The notes below the pieces were generated by a model. It was not told where the DNA came from. It saw nothing but the letters and a program-made list of their open reading frames with translations, and searched no databases. A DNA stretch of 64,000 nucleotides from Variovorax atrisoli 110B (GTDB lineage: Bacteria > Pseudomonadota > Gammaproteobacteria > Burkholderiales > Burkholderiaceae_C): assembly GCF_000382045.1 (NCBI RefSeq), contig NZ_KB907456.1:124001-188000 (forward strand), given 5' to 3'. Below are positions 45,149-55,074 of the stretch, one piece after another (the stretch's first letter is position 1; every line of letters starts with the position of its first letter). Position numbers and translations under genes: made by a program.

Positions 45149-45907
45149 ATGAAGATACTTATTTCCAATGACGACGGCTTCCAGGCGCCGGGCATCGTCG
45201 CTCTGCACGACGCGCTCAAGGACATTGCCGAAGTCGAGGTGGTCGCACCCGAACACAACAACAGCGCCAAGTCGAACGCGCTGACGCTGGCAGCGCCGCT
45301 GTACGTGCGCGAGGCGCACAACGGCTTTCGCTACGTGACCGGTACTCCGGCCGATTGCGTGCACATCGCGCTCAAGGGCCTGCTCGACTATCGGCCCGAC
45401 CTTGTGGTTTCAGGCATCAACAACGGCGCCAACATGGGCGACGACACCATCTATTCAGGCACCGTGGGCGCCGCGATGGAGGCCTACCTCTTCGGCATTC
45501 CGGCCATCGCGTTCTCGCAGATCGAAAAGGGCTGGGCCCATGTGGATGCGGCGGCCCAGGTGGCGCGGCGCCTGGTCCAGCAGATCGAGCGCGAGCGCAT
45601 GCACGAAGGCGGCGCGTTCCTGCTCAACGTGAACGTGCCGAACCTGCCTTTCGACGAGCTGAAGCCTGTCAAGGTCTGCCGCCTCGGCCGGCGCCATGCG
45701 GCTGAGAAGGTGATCACGCAGGACAGCCCGCGCGGCGAGACCATGTACTGGATCGCCGGTGCCGGCGGCGCCAAGGACAGCGGCGAAGGCACCGACTTCC
45801 ATGCCACCGCGGCCGGCCACATCGCGCTGACGCCGCTGCAGATCGACCTGACCGACCACGCCAACCTTGGTCAATGGCGCGAGACGGTGGCCCGTCTCGG
45901 CAACTGA
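45149..45907 (+). CDS. surE: 5'/3'-nucleotidase SurE
   Basis: A 252-residue stationary-phase nucleotidase. The metal site ISNDDGFQAPGI is at the very N terminus, and SGINNGANMGDDTIYSGTVGAAMEA carries the second conserved cluster. It hydrolyses nucleoside monophosphates and short polyphosphate. It begins the surE-pcm-nlpD-rpoS gene order; pcm follows after one base. Confidence 0.97.
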   Translation: MKILISNDDGFQAPGIVALHDALKDIAEVEVVAPEHNNSAKSNALTLAAPLYVREAHNGFRYVTGTPADCVHIALKGLLDYRPDLVVSGINNGANMGDDTIYSGTVGAAMEAYLFGIPAIAFSQIEKGWAHVDAAAQVARRLVQQIERERMHEGGAFLLNVNVPNLPFDELKPVKVCRLGRRHAAEKVITQDSPRGETMYWIAGAGGAKDSGEGTDFHATAAGHIALTPLQIDLTDHANLGQWRETVARLGN

Positions 45908-45908
45908 C

Positions 45909-46682
45909 ATGGCCACGCAGCGGCCCAGTTTCCCCGTCCGCCTGACACCCACCGCTTCGGCCGCCACGCGAGGGCGCATGCCCGCCGCGCCGGTCAGGCC
46001 CGTGGTGCCGTCCACGCCCTCGATGGCGTCCGACGCCGTGCGCGCGCGCATGGTGCAGAAGCTCGCGGCGCAGGGCATTTCCGATGCGCGCGTGCTGCGC
46101 GCGATGGGCGCCGTGGAGCGCCATCGCTTTGTCGACAGCGCGCTGGTCAACCAGGCCTACGAAGACACCAGCCTGCCGATCGGCCTGGGACAGACCATCT
46201 CCAAGCCCAACGTGGTGGCTCGCATGATCGAGCTGCTGATGGGCGCTCCCGCGCTTGCCGGAAAGCCCGATGGCAAGCTCGGCAGGGTGCTAGAGATCGG
46301 CACGGGCTGCGGCTACCAGGCCGCGGTGCTGAACCATGTGGCGACCGAGGTCTACAGCATCGAGCGCCTGCGCGGTCTGCACGAGCGGGCGCGTGCCAAT
46401 CTGCGGCACTTCCGGCTCGCGACCGTGCACCTGATATTGGGCGACGGGATGATCGGCTACGCCAAGGGCGCGCCCTATGCCGGCATCATCGCGGCTGCGG
46501 GCGGCGAGGCGGTGCCCGAGGCATGGATCGAACAGCTTGCCGTGGGCGGCCGCATCGTGGCGCCGACGCATTCCGCGAAGGGCGGACAGACCCTCGTCGT
46601 CATCGACAAGACCCCCCGCGGACTGGAGCGGCTCATTCTTGAGGCCGTTCACTTTGTCCCCCTAAAATCCGGAATCGCTTGA
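45909..46682 (+). CDS. pcm: Protein-L-isoaspartate O-methyltransferase
   Basis: A 257-residue enzyme that methylates isoaspartyl residues in aged proteins for repair. The SAM motif VLEIGTGCGYQAAVL and the family segment LPIGLGQTISKP are present. The first 40 residues are a Pro/Ala/Arg-rich extension beyond the E. coli form (208 residues), so the true start could be internal; ATG 45909 is the first after surE. The next gene starts 11 bases later. Confidence 0.95.
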   Translation: MATQRPSFPVRLTPTASAATRGRMPAAPVRPVVPSTPSMASDAVRARMVQKLAAQGISDARVLRAMGAVERHRFVDSALVNQAYEDTSLPIGLGQTISKPNVVARMIELLMGAPALAGKPDGKLGRVLEIGTGCGYQAAVLNHVATEVYSIERLRGLHERARANLRHFRLATVHLILGDGMIGYAKGAPYAGIIAAAGGEAVPEAWIEQLAVGGRIVAPTHSAKGGQTLVVIDKTPRGLERLILEAVHFVPLKSGIA

Positions 46683-46693
46683 AGGAATAACAA

Positions 46694-47590
46694 ATGCAGG
46701 GTTTTGGCAATCGGAGTTGGTTCGCTGGCGTCACGTTGGCCTTTGTGCTGGTGATCGCGGGCTGTTCCACACCTCGCGGGCCGGCACCAGTCGAAGACCG
46801 CGGCACGATGACGCGCGCACCGGCCGCCACGGTGCCCGGCGGGCCTCCCATCACCACCGACGCCAACGGCAAGCCGCTTCCCGGCATCGAAAACTACGGC
46901 AAGCCCGGCTACTACGCAGTCCGTCCGGGCGACACGATCCGCCGCATCGGCGCCGATACCGGCCAGCGCTGGCAGGACATCGTCCGCTGGAACAACATCG
47001 AGAACCCCGACCTGATCGAAGTCGGCCAGGTGCTGCGCGTGATTCCGCCCACCGGCACCGCGGTCGCAGCAGCGCCGGCACCTTCTTCCGATAGCGCGGT
47101 CACGAAGGCGGTGCCGCCGCAACCGGCGGTGGTGCCCTCGACGCCGTCCAGCGGCGCGGCCAAGTCGCCGGCGCCAGTCACTGCTTCGCCGGCAAGCCCT
47201 TCCAGCGGCGGTTCGGGTGACGAGGACGTGGGCTGGATCTGGCCTGCGAGCGGCACGCTGATCGCCGGCTTCGACGAAGCGAAGAACAAGGGCTACGACA
47301 TCGCCGGCAAGGCTGGCGACCCGGTGCTGGCCGCAGCCGACGGGCGTGTTGTCTATGCGGGCGCGGGCCTGCGCGGCTACGGCAACCTGATCATCCTGAA
47401 GCACAACAACACCTACCTCACGGCATACGCGCACAACCAGACGCTGCTCGTGAAGGAAGACCAGTCGGTCCAGAAGGGCCAGAAGATCGCCGAGATGGGC
47501 AACAGCGATGCCGATCGCGTGAAGCTGCATTTCGAGATCCGCCGCCAGGGCAAGCCCGTCGATCCCTCTCGCTACCTGCCCAGCAGGTGA
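46694..47590 (+). CDS. nlpD: NlpD-type lipoprotein (LysM and LytM domains)
   Basis: A 298-residue outer-membrane lipoprotein. Lipobox VIAGC at about 22; LysM at about 72-118 ([18 protein letters not shown]); a Pro/Ser/Ala linker; M23 (LytM) domain at about 180-295. The first zinc ligand position of active M23 enzymes is lost ([12 protein letters not shown]) while LHFEIR remains, so like E. coli NlpD it should activate an amidase instead of cutting peptidoglycan itself. rpoS follows after four bases; in other bacteria the main rpoS promoter lies inside nlpD. Confidence 0.94.
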   Translation: MQGFGNRSWFAGVTLAFVLVIAGCSTPRGPAPVEDRGTMTRAPAATVPGGPPITTDANGKPLPGIENYGKPGYYAVRPGDTIRRIGADTGQRWQDIVRWNNIENPDLIEVGQVLRVIPPTGTAVAAAPAPSSDSAVTKAVPPQPAVVPSTPSSGAAKSPAPVTASPASPSSGGSGDEDVGWIWPASGTLIAGFDEAKNKGYDIAGKAGDPVLAAADGRVVYAGAGLRGYGNLIILKHNNTYLTAYAHNQTLLVKEDQSVQKGQKIAEMGNSDADRVKLHFEIRRQGKPVDPSRYLPSR

Positions 47591-47594
47591 TGCC

Positions 47595-48653
47595 ATGGCC
47601 GCTTCCCGCCCCCGCCGCACGCAGTTGCCTGTGCGCGGGTCGGCGGGTAGCGACGGCCGCTTGTCTCCCGGCAACGGAAATCGGAAGTTCGCCGGAGAGC
47701 AGCGCGGGAACACTCCCGAAGAAGACCCAGACCCCGTAGACCCATCGGCGGACATCGTTGCGCCTGCCAACGGCGCTGTCGGCGAACTGGTCGGCGGCGA
47801 AGGTGCGGATGCCCTGACCATCTACCTGCGCCAGGTCAGGCGCACCGAGCTCTTCACGCCCGCGCAGGAGTACGAGACCGCATGCGCCGCGCGCGCGGGC
47901 GACTTCGCCGCACGGCAGTCGATGATCGAGCACAACCTGCGGCTGGTGGTCAACATCGCCAAGGGCTATCTGGGACGGGGCGTGCCACTGTCCGATCTCA
48001 TCGAGGAGGGCAATCTGGGCCTGATGCACGCCATCACCAAGTTCGAGCCCGAGCGCGGTTTCCGCTTTTCAACGTATGCGACCTGGTGGATCCGCCAGTC
48101 GGTGGAGCGCGCGGTCATGACGCAGGCGCGAGCGATCCGGTTGCCGGTGCACGTGGTGCGCGAGCTGCAGCAGGTGCTGAAGGCTCGCCGCACGCTCGAG
48201 GGCGATGCTGAATTCCTGGCGCACCGGCCGGACGGCGTGCGGGTGGAGGACATCGCCGCGCTGCTCGGACGCGATGTGCAATCCGTGGCAGAACTCCTTG
48301 CCCTGTCGGAAGCCCCGCGCTCGCTGGATGCGGGCGACTCCCGGGGGGATGAAGGCTTCACATTGGCCGATACCGTCGCGTCCGAGGACGAGCAGGGCAG
48401 TCCGACCGACGTGGCGCACACGCGGGAGGTCGAGCGCCTGCTCGACCAGTGGGTGCACGCCCTCGACGCACGCGAGCGCGAGGTGCTGGAGGGGCGCTAC
48501 GGCCTGCACGACCGCGAGCCCGAGACGCTGGAGGTGCTGAGCGTGCGCCTGGGGCTCACGCGAGAGCGTGTGCGGCAGATCCAGAACGAGGCGCTGGCCA
48601 AGATGCGGCGGCAGTTGGCTCGCTCGGGCGTGGGACGCGACGCGCTGTTCTAG
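47595..48653 (+). CDS. rpoS: RNA polymerase sigma factor RpoS
   Basis: A 352-residue stationary-phase sigma factor. Region 1.2 is [21 protein letters not shown]; region 2 is [40 protein letters not shown]; region 4.2 is [20 protein letters not shown]. The N terminus has a ~70-residue low-complexity stretch. Position after nlpD supports RpoS over other group 2 sigmas. The methyltransferase rlmD follows after 31 bases. Confidence 0.96.
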   Translation: MAASRPRRTQLPVRGSAGSDGRLSPGNGNRKFAGEQRGNTPEEDPDPVDPSADIVAPANGAVGELVGGEGADALTIYLRQVRRTELFTPAQEYETACAARAGDFAARQSMIEHNLRLVVNIAKGYLGRGVPLSDLIEEGNLGLMHAITKFEPERGFRFSTYATWWIRQSVERAVMTQARAIRLPVHVVRELQQVLKARRTLEGDAEFLAHRPDGVRVEDIAALLGRDVQSVAELLALSEAPRSLDAGDSRGDEGFTLADTVASEDEQGSPTDVAHTREVERLLDQWVHALDAREREVLEGRYGLHDREPETLEVLSVRLGLTRERVRQIQNEALAKMRRQLARSGVGRDALF

Positions 48654-48684
48654 GGCCTTCCGGCCACGCTGAGACAATCGGGGG

Positions 48685-50121
48685 ATGACGGAATCCATCG
48701 AAGAAAAGAAATTGCCCGCGAATCCAGGCGAAGAATGGCTGAAGGTCGAGTCGCTCGACCTCGACGCGCAGGGCGTGGCGCACAAGGCCGACGGCATGGT
48801 CGTGTTCATCGAAGGCGCGCTGCCTTTCGAGGAAGTGCGATTCAACGTGCATCGTCGCAAGAACAACTGGGAGCAGGGCACGGTCACGGCCATCCGCCGC
48901 GAATCGTCGCAGCGCGTGCGTCCGGGCTGCCCGCACTTCGGTTTGCACACGGGCGCCTGCGGCGGCTGCAAGATGCAGCACCTGGACCCGGCTGCCCAGG
49001 TGGCCGTGAAGCAGCGTGCGCTGGAGGACAACCTCTGGCACCTCGGCAAGGTCAAGCCCGAAAACCTGCTGCGGCCGCTGGAAGGGCCGGCCTGGCACTA
49101 CCGCTATCGCGCGCGCCTCTCGGTGCGTCATGTGGCCAAGAAGGGCACGGTGCTGATCGGCTTCCACGAGCGCAAGAGCCGTTACCTGGCCGACATGCAG
49201 GTCTGTCCGGTACTGCCGAAGCAGGTCAGCGAGATGTTGATGCCGCTGCGCGAGCTGATCGGCTCCATGGACGCGCGCGACACCTGCCCGCAGATCGAAC
49301 TAGCCTGCGGCGACGCGCCCGACTCCACGCGCCTGGGCACCATCGCGCTGGTGCTGCGCCACCTCGAGCCGCTCTCGCGCGCCGATATCGACCGTTTGAA
49401 GGCCTTTGCCGAAAAGAACGAAGGCGTCCAGTGGTGGCTTCAGCCCAAGGGTCCCGATACGGTGAAACTGCTCGAAGAGGGCGGAACGCCGCTGGCGTAC
49501 CGCCTGCCGGAGTTCGGCGTCACCATGCCGTTCAAGCCCACCGATTTCACGCAGGTCAATCCACACATCAACCGGGCGCTGGTTGGCAAGGCGCTGCGCC
49601 TGCTCGACGTGCAGCCTGACGAGCGCGTGATCGACTGGTTCTGCGGCCTCGGCAACTTCACCTTGCCGCTGGCCAGCAGGGCGCGCGAGGTGCTGGGCAT
49701 CGAAGGCAGCGATACGCTTGTTGCGCGCGCGACCGACAACTTCAGCAGGAACCAGCCTGCCACGCCGGCTCGCCGAGCACTTTCGCCTGCGACCTTCGTG
49801 GCGCGAAACCTGTTCGAAATGACGCCGGCGATGCTGGTGGCCGATGGCAGCGCCGACAGGTGGCTGGTCGACCCGCCGCGCGAAGGTGCCTTTGCGCTGG
49901 CGAAGGCCATCGCCGATCTTCATCAGCAGCCCGAACTGCGCACGGATGGCTGGACGCCGCCCAGGCGCATCGTCTACGTGAGCTGCAACCCGTCGACGCT
50001 CGCACGCGACGCGGGTCTGCTGGTGCATCAGGCGGGCTATCGCTGCACCCATGCAGGTGTGGTCAACATGTTCCCGCACACGGCACACGTGGAGTCGATG
50101 GCGGTTTTCGATCTGCAATGA
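48685..50121 (+). CDS. rlmD: 23S rRNA (uracil(1939)-C(5))-methyltransferase RlmD
   Basis: A 478-residue class I methyltransferase. A TRAM-like RNA-binding domain is at about 12-75; the iron-sulfur Cys cluster is in [19 protein letters not shown] with a fourth Cys in QVCPVLP; the SAM site is [14 protein letters not shown]; the catalytic Cys is in [13 protein letters not shown]. It methylates U1939 of 23S rRNA. The Cys pattern separates it from TrmA. Confidence 0.94.
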   Translation: MTESIEEKKLPANPGEEWLKVESLDLDAQGVAHKADGMVVFIEGALPFEEVRFNVHRRKNNWEQGTVTAIRRESSQRVRPGCPHFGLHTGACGGCKMQHLDPAAQVAVKQRALEDNLWHLGKVKPENLLRPLEGPAWHYRYRARLSVRHVAKKGTVLIGFHERKSRYLADMQVCPVLPKQVSEMLMPLRELIGSMDARDTCPQIELACGDAPDSTRLGTIALVLRHLEPLSRADIDRLKAFAEKNEGVQWWLQPKGPDTVKLLEEGGTPLAYRLPEFGVTMPFKPTDFTQVNPHINRALVGKALRLLDVQPDERVIDWFCGLGNFTLPLASRAREVLGIEGSDTLVARATDNFSRNQPATPARRALSPATFVARNLFEMTPAMLVADGSADRWLVDPPREGAFALAKAIADLHQQPELRTDGWTPPRRIVYVSCNPSTLARDAGLLVHQAGYRCTHAGVVNMFPHTAHVESMAVFDLQ

Positions 50122-50146
50122 AAAAGGGCCCCGAGGGGCCCTTTTT
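50121..50146. terminator. Bidirectional intrinsic terminator
   Basis: Twelve-pair perfect stem AAAAAGGGCCCC/GGGGCCCTTTTT with a GA loop, between convergent rlmD and the BI-1 family gene. Confidence 0.95.
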
Positions 50147-50172
50147 GCTGGAGCGCGTGTCTTGCGCGTCGC

Positions 50173-50871
50173 TCAGTCGCGCTCGCCGCCGAAGATGCCC
50201 AGCAGGGCCAGCAGGCTTTGGAAGACGTTGAACAGGTCGAGGTACAGGGCCAGCGTGGCGCTGATGTAGTTGGTCTCGCCGCCGTCCATGATCTGCTTCA
50301 GGTCATAGAGCATGTAGGCCGAGAAGATGCCGATGGCGGCCACCGAGATGACCAGCATGCCGGTGGTCGAGCCGACGAACACGTTGATGATGCCGCCGAC
50401 CATCAGCACCATCGCGCCGACGAACAGGAACTTGCCCATGCCCGACAGGTCGCGCTTGATGACGGTAGCCAGCGAGGCCATCACGAAGAACACGCCGGCA
50501 GTGCCGCCGAAGGCCGTCATGATGAGCTCGGAGCCGTTCTTGAAGCCCAGCACCATCGCGATCAGGCGCGAGAGCATCAGGCCCATGAAGAAGGTGAAGC
50601 CCAGCAGGACCGGCACACCGGCGGCGGAATTCTTGGTTTTCTCGATGGCGAACATGAAGCCGAAGGCGCCGCCAAGGAAGACGATGAGGCCCAGGCCGCC
50701 GGTCAGCGAACGGGTGATGCCGGTGCTCACGCCGACCCAGGCGCCCAGCACCGTGGGCAGCAGGCTCAGGGCAAGTAGCCAGTAGGTGTTGCGCAGCACG
50801 CGCTGGCGTTCGGCCTGGGCCAGCGGCTGGCCGTAGGCGGAGGTGTCTAGGGTGGTAACGCGGTCGTTCAT
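50173..50871 (-). CDS. Bax inhibitor-1 / YccA family membrane protein
   Basis: A 232-residue protein with seven predicted helices and the C-terminal acidic segment (LYLDLFNVFQSLLALLGIFGGERD) typical of bacterial BI-1 proteins, which are pH-sensitive calcium leak channels or FtsH modulators. The N terminus VLRNTYWLLALSLLPTVLGAWVG is characteristic. GGAGCTCC lies upstream. It stands alone. Confidence 0.92.
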   Translation of the reverse strand: MNDRVTTLDTSAYGQPLAQAERQRVLRNTYWLLALSLLPTVLGAWVGVSTGITRSLTGGLGLIVFLGGAFGFMFAIEKTKNSAAGVPVLLGFTFFMGLMLSRLIAMVLGFKNGSELIMTAFGGTAGVFFVMASLATVIKRDLSGMGKFLFVGAMVLMVGGIINVFVGSTTGMLVISVAAIGIFSAYMLYDLKQIMDGGETNYISATLALYLDLFNVFQSLLALLGIFGGERD

Positions 50872-51048
50872 GGCCGGAGCTCCTGTGGTTGCTGCAAGGA
50901 TGCAGTTGGGCGCATTCTAGGGGGCTGCAAGAGGGGGTATCGAAAAGACCGTATGCGGGGTGTTCCCAAGCCAGAGGCCGCCTTCGCGGAGCGGCTGCGG
51001 CGTGGCCGTTATGCTCTTGGGTTTTCACGCAAGCAGAGCTCATCCATC

Positions 51049-51456
51049 ATGAAGACCAAATCCTTTCTCGAACTCGCTGACGTCAAGGCCATTGCTGCGG
51101 CAGCCGAGGCCGAGGCCCTCAAGAACAACTGGGCGGTGACCATCGCGATCTCGGACGACGCCGGCAACCTGCTGTGGCTGCAGCGTCTGGACGGCGCTGC
51201 GGCGCTGTCCTCGCACATCGCTCCCGCCAAGGCGCATACGGCTGCCATGGGCCGCCGCGAGAGCAAGGTCTACGAAGACATCATCAACGGCGGCCGAACG
51301 GCGTTCCTGACGGCGCCTGAGGTGCAGGGCCTGCTCGAAGGCGGCGTGCCGATCGTCAAGGACGGCCATGTGATCGGCGCGGTCGGCGTGAGCGGTGTGA
51401 AGTCGAACGAAGACGCGCAGATCGCCAAGGCTGGCATTGCGGCGCTGGGCCTCTGA
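51049..51456 (+). CDS. GlcG/HbpS family protein
   Basis: A 135-residue protein of the GlcG/HbpS fold. The pattern AEAEALKNNWAVTIAISDDAGNLLWLQRLDGA and GGVPIVKDGHVIGAVGVSG is typical. HbpS members bind haem; GlcG lies with glycolate genes. There is no signal peptide, so it is cytoplasmic. The closest neighbours are the hemP/tonB iron genes, which favours a haem or iron link, but that is weak evidence. The start is the ATG at 51049; the frame continues open to 50953. Confidence 0.88.
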   Translation: MKTKSFLELADVKAIAAAAEAEALKNNWAVTIAISDDAGNLLWLQRLDGAAALSSHIAPAKAHTAAMGRRESKVYEDIINGGRTAFLTAPEVQGLLEGGVPIVKDGHVIGAVGVSGVKSNEDAQIAKAGIAALGL

Positions 51457-51478
51457 GTTTCAGGTCTCCGCAAAAAGC

Positions 51479-51507
51479 AAAACGCCGACTTCGAGGTCGG
51501 CGTTTTT
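51479..51507 (+). terminator. Intrinsic terminator after the GlcG/HbpS gene
   Basis: Stem AACGCCGAC/GTCGGCGTT followed by a T-run; 25 bases past the stop. Confidence 0.85.
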
Positions 51508-51640
51508 GTTTGGGCTGCTTCAGCGTGGAAAAAAAGCTTGGCTAGTCGGAAAACCGTTGGCTAGCAAAAAACGACCCTTCGGAGATGAATCTCCTTGAGT
51601 CGCCCCACGATGAAACTTGCGCGAAGGGCGGCTGGACGAC

Positions 51641-51853
51641 TTACTTGGTCAGGATCAGCTTGCCGAGTTTGGTGGCTTGCAGCCGGTAGAGGGAGCCGTT
51701 GTGCATGATGCCCACGGTCTTGCTTCCTTTCAGGAGCTCCGTGCTTTCGAGCATCGGCACCGGACGCGTTGCCTGGATGGACGCATGGCCGCCACCCGAC
51801 TGGTCGAGCGAAGGATGGTTCAGAACAGAAAAGGCATTCGGTGTGGCTGGCAT
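51641..51853 (-). CDS. hemP: Hemin uptake protein HemP
   Basis: A 70-residue HemP. The conserved C-terminal core is ELLKGSKTVGIMHNGSLYRLQATKLGKLILTK. HemP proteins accompany haem-uptake operons and in Burkholderia act as regulators of the haem receptor gene. Here no hmu/bhu transport genes follow; it lies 100 bases after exbD and has its own Fur-like box. An orphan HemP suggests the haem genes are elsewhere. Confidence 0.9.
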   Translation of the reverse strand: MPATPNAFSVLNHPSLDQSGGGHASIQATRPVPMLESTELLKGSKTVGIMHNGSLYRLQATKLGKLILTK

Positions 51854-51879
51854 CTGTAGTTCCCTTATCGAAGCGATGA

Positions 51880-51898
51880 GTGAATGATAATGATTCGC
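51880..51898. promoter_or_regulatory. Fur box before hemP
   Basis: GTGAATGATAATGATTCGC matches the 19-base Fur consensus at 14 positions by my count. It lies 27 bases before the hemP ATG, in the gap after exbD. Confidence 0.7.
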
Positions 51899-51952
51899 AA
51901 GTAGAAGTCAATCGTCGCGATCAACTTTTTTTGCTTGCGGTCTTTCTTCGCT

Positions 51953-52366
51953 TCACTTCGTGTCAGGCTCCGTGACGAAGCCGATCTTGCGCACGCCAGC
52001 TTCACGGGCTTCCGACATCGCCTTGGCCACGCGCTCGTAGCGCACCGCCTTGTCGCCGCGGATGTGCATCTCGGGCTGGGGCTCCTTGGCGGCCTCCGCC
52101 GCGAGGCGGGCGGGCAACTCGCTGTCGTCGATCTTCTGTTCGTTCCAGTAGTACGTGCCGTCGGCCGTCACGCTGAACATGATGTTCTGCGGCTTGGGCT
52201 GCTCCGGCTCACTGGTGGCACGAGGCAGGTCGATGTTGACCGCGTGCTTCATCACCGGCACGGTGATGATGAAGATGATGAGCAGCACCAGCATGACGTC
52301 GACCAGCGGCGTCATGTTGATCTCGTTCATCACCTCATCGGGTTCGTCTTGTGTACCGAAGGCCAT
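51953..52366 (-). CDS. exbD: Biopolymer transport protein ExbD
   Basis: A 137-residue protein with one N-terminal membrane helix; MNEINMTPLVDVMLVLLIIFIITVP includes the functional membrane Asp. With ExbB it uses the proton gradient to power TonB. It follows exbB by five bases. Confidence 0.95.
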   Translation of the reverse strand: MAFGTQDEPDEVMNEINMTPLVDVMLVLLIIFIITVPVMKHAVNIDLPRATSEPEQPKPQNIMFSVTADGTYYWNEQKIDDSELPARLAAEAAKEPQPEMHIRGDKAVRYERVAKAMSEAREAGVRKIGFVTEPDTK

Positions 52367-52371
52367 GATGC

Positions 52372-53085
<714 letters not shown>

Positions 53086-53103
53086 GCGTACTACTCCAAA
53101 AAA

Positions 53104-53826
53104 TTACTGGGAAAGATTGAACCGGATGGGCGCCTTCAGCATGTAGACCGTGGCCTCGTTGGCCCCAGGCTGCTTGAATGGCGTCACTTGCGAGGACATC
53201 AGCGCTTCGCGCGCGGCCTGGTCGAGTCGTTCGTAGCCACTGGACTTGAAGATTTCGGCCCGTTTGGGGATGCCCGCGCTGTTGAAATACACGGCAACGA
53301 CCACGACACCGGATTCGCCCAGGCGCCTGCTCATCGCAGGGAAGACGACGCGCGGCTCGCGCACGTACTGCGTCTGGCCTTCGCTGATCTCGACCAGCTT
53401 CGGCGCCGGCGGGGCGGGGGGCGGAGCCGGCGGCGGTTCCGGAGCGGGTGGCGGAATGGGTGCCGGAGGAGGCGGTGGCTCGACGCTGCCCGTCGGCGCG
53501 TTGGGCGCCGGGGTCGGCTTCGGTTCCCGGATCGCCTGCGGCCGCGGGGGAGGCGGCGACTTGACCACCTTCTTTTCAGGCGGAGGGGGAGGAGGCGGCG
53601 GGGGAGGAGCCGGCTTGGGGGGCTCCACGAGCTGGCTGATGATCTCCACCGGGATCACCACTTCGGCCGCACGCCGAAGCAGCCCGCTCTGAAGCGCCCA
53701 GAGCGCAGCGGCGTGAAACAGGACGACCCCTCCAGCAATGACGACATTGCGCGAAAGGCCGAAGACGGAAGTAGGGGGGGCGAAGCGGTCAGACACGATC
53801 AACCATTCGAATGCGGGCACCGCCAA
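53104..53826 (-). CDS. tonB: Energy transducer TonB
   Basis: A protein of up to 240 residues. One N-terminal helix (VVIAGGVVLFHAAALWAL), a long Pro/Glu/Lys periplasm-spanning stretch (about 75-150), and a C-terminal TonB domain (QYVREPRVVFPAMSRRLGESGVVVVAVYFNSAGIPKRAEI). It transmits energy to outer-membrane receptors such as the one at 55075-57486. The start is uncertain: TTG at 53826 or GTG at 53796 (MSDRFAPP), neither with a good ribosome site. It heads tonB-exbB-exbD and probably follows bfd on one transcript. Confidence 0.93.
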   Translation of the reverse strand: MAVPAFEWLIVSDRFAPPTSVFGLSRNVVIAGGVVLFHAAALWALQSGLLRRAAEVVIPVEIISQLVEPPKPAPPPPPPPPPPEKKVVKSPPPPRPQAIREPKPTPAPNAPTGSVEPPPPPAPIPPPAPEPPPAPPPAPPAPKLVEISEGQTQYVREPRVVFPAMSRRLGESGVVVVAVYFNSAGIPKRAEIFKSSGYERLDQAAREALMSSQVTPFKQPGANEATVYMLKAPIRFNLSQ

Positions 53827-53871
53827 AGGTGCCCCGATTGCAGCAAAACCGCTACGAAGACGCCACAGGCG

Positions 53872-53946
53872 TTACTTGCGAAAGATCCACCAGGCCGAAC
53901 CAGCGACCAGGATCAGGCTGCCGCCGATTGCCGAGACGAGTTCCAT
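53872..53946 (-). CDS. Candidate 24-residue single-helix membrane peptide
   Basis: The reading frame MELVSAIGGSLILVAGSAWWIFRK starts inside the end of bfd (34-base overlap, other frame) and stops 45 bases before the longest tonB start. AAGGA lies nine bases before its ATG. The peptide is one hydrophobic helix with a positive end, a typical small membrane protein. No homologue is known to me; it could be chance, but the ribosome site and position between two iron genes make it worth listing. Confidence 0.35.
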   Translation of the reverse strand: MELVSAIGGSLILVAGSAWWIFRK

Positions 53947-54185
53947 GCTTTGCTTTCCTTGATGGAGTTGGCAAGCTGGATCGCCCTCGGACCCGATTCG
54001 CAGCTCAATGCGGCAACCGGGTGCGAAGCGCTGCACTGCGCGACGATATCGCGCGCACAACCTTCACATTGGCCACACTGGGTGGCGACGCCGAGTTCGA
54101 ACTGGACTTCGTCGAAAGTCATGCCCGCGCGCACATGACGTGCGATTTCGCGGTCGGAGACTCGGCGGCAGACACAAACGATCAT
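53913..54185 (-). CDS. bfd: Bacterioferritin-associated ferredoxin
   Basis: A 90-residue [2Fe-2S] protein. Cluster ligands Cys4, Cys6 (MIVCVC) and Cys37, Cys40 (CGQC) match the Bfd spacing; Cys43 is extra. Bfd reduces and releases iron from bacterioferritin under iron starvation; a bacterioferritin is at 62338-62814. The C-terminal 35 residues exceed the usual Bfd length. The start is the ATG at 54185. A TATAAT -10 at about 54227-54232 and a loose GAAT-N7-ATTC dyad lie upstream. Confidence 0.9.
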   Translation of the reverse strand: MIVCVCRRVSDREIARHVRAGMTFDEVQFELGVATQCGQCEGCARDIVAQCSASHPVAALSCESGPRAIQLANSIKESKAWNSSRQSAAA

Positions 54186-54226
54186 GGCGGTGAAAGCGGC
54201 AGTTGGCTGGCTGTTGGATGGAGCGA

Positions 54227-54256
54227 TTATAAATAAGAATCCATCGCATTCACAAT
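54227..54256 (-). promoter_or_regulatory. bfd-tonB operon promoter
   Basis: Minus strand -35 TTGTGA, 18-base spacer, -10 TATAAT, about 40 bases before the bfd ATG. The spacer contains GAAT-N7-ATTC, a weak Fur-like match. Confidence 0.5.
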
Positions 54257-54298
54257 AACTATGTGTTACTGATTCATGCAACGGCCTGGGACGTGGAA

Positions 54299-54979
54299 TC
54301 AGACTTCCGACCAGAGCCGCAGAAGGTTGTGGTAATGCCCCGTCAGCGCCACGGTTTCCTCGCATTCGCCCAGGCGGGCGCGCAGCTTCTGGATGTTCTG
54401 GTCGAGCTCGAAAAGCATCCCGCGCTGCTGATCGCTGCGGACCATGCTCTGCAGCCAGAAGAAGGAGCAGATCCGCGCGCCCTGCGTCACAGGATGGACC
54501 CGGTGAAGGCTGCTCGCCGGATAAAGAATGAGGTCGCCGGCAGGCAGCTTCACTTCATGTGAGCCATAGGTGTCGATCACTTCCAGCTCGCCGCCTTCGT
54601 AGCCTTCCGGATCGCAAAGAAAAAGGGTGCACGACAAGTCGGTGCGCAACTGCTGGCTGCTGCCAGGCACCGCGCGCACGGCGCCGTCGACATGGACGCC
54701 GTAGTGCTCGCCTCCCTCATAGCGATTGAAAAGCGGCGGCACGAAGCGCGACGGAAGAGCGGCCGAGAAGAAGAGCGCGTTGCGCGCCAGCGCCGCCAGC
54801 ACGATGGCACCCAGTTCCTTGCCGACAGGCGAATGCTCCGGCAGCTGGCGGTTGCGCTTGACCTGCGCTCCCTGGGCGCCCACCGTCTCGCGTCCGTCGG
54901 TCCATTGCGTTGCATCGAGCGCAGCGCGCATCTCGCGCACCTGCTCGGGGCTCAGCACTTCGGGCACATGAAGCATCAT
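54299..54979 (-). CDS. Fe(II)/2-oxoglutarate dioxygenase (PiuC/YbiX type PKHD hydroxylase)
   Basis: A 226-residue dioxygenase. Iron ligands are His96, Asp98 (HVD) and His159 (LHRV), with Arg169 (GARIC) as the probable 2-oxoglutarate-binding residue. This is the PiuC/YbiX family, always found beside catecholate TonB receptors (Fiu, PiuA) and required for iron uptake; its substrate is unknown. The receptor gene is directly upstream, separated by a terminator hairpin. The start is one of two consecutive ATG codons at 54974-54979. Confidence 0.93.
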   Translation of the reverse strand: MMLHVPEVLSPEQVREMRAALDATQWTDGRETVGAQGAQVKRNRQLPEHSPVGKELGAIVLAALARNALFFSAALPSRFVPPLFNRYEGGEHYGVHVDGAVRAVPGSSQQLRTDLSCTLFLCDPEGYEGGELEVIDTYGSHEVKLPAGDLILYPASSLHRVHPVTQGARICSFFWLQSMVRSDQQRGMLFELDQNIQKLRARLGECEETVALTGHYHNLLRLWSEV

Positions 54980-54999
54980 TTTTCGGGAACTCCGCAATG

Positions 55000-55025
55000 A
55001 GAAAGCCCCGGCGCGGGCCGGGGCT
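55000..55025 (-). terminator. Intrinsic terminator/attenuator after the receptor gene
   Basis: Perfect nine-pair stem AGCCCCGGC/GCCGGGGCT with a four-base loop, followed on the minus strand by TTTCTC. It lies 50 bases past the receptor stop and 21 before the dioxygenase start, so dioxygenase expression should be lower than that of the receptor. Confidence 0.75.
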
Positions 55026-55074
55026 CGAGTTTCGCACTGCATCGGGCGAGGCCGGTGCAAATGCAAGGAAGCCG

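Noticed and set aside
53913-54365. 150-codon form of the Bfd protein
   Set aside because: The 60 residues before MIVCVC have no likeness to Bfd and cover the promoter region.
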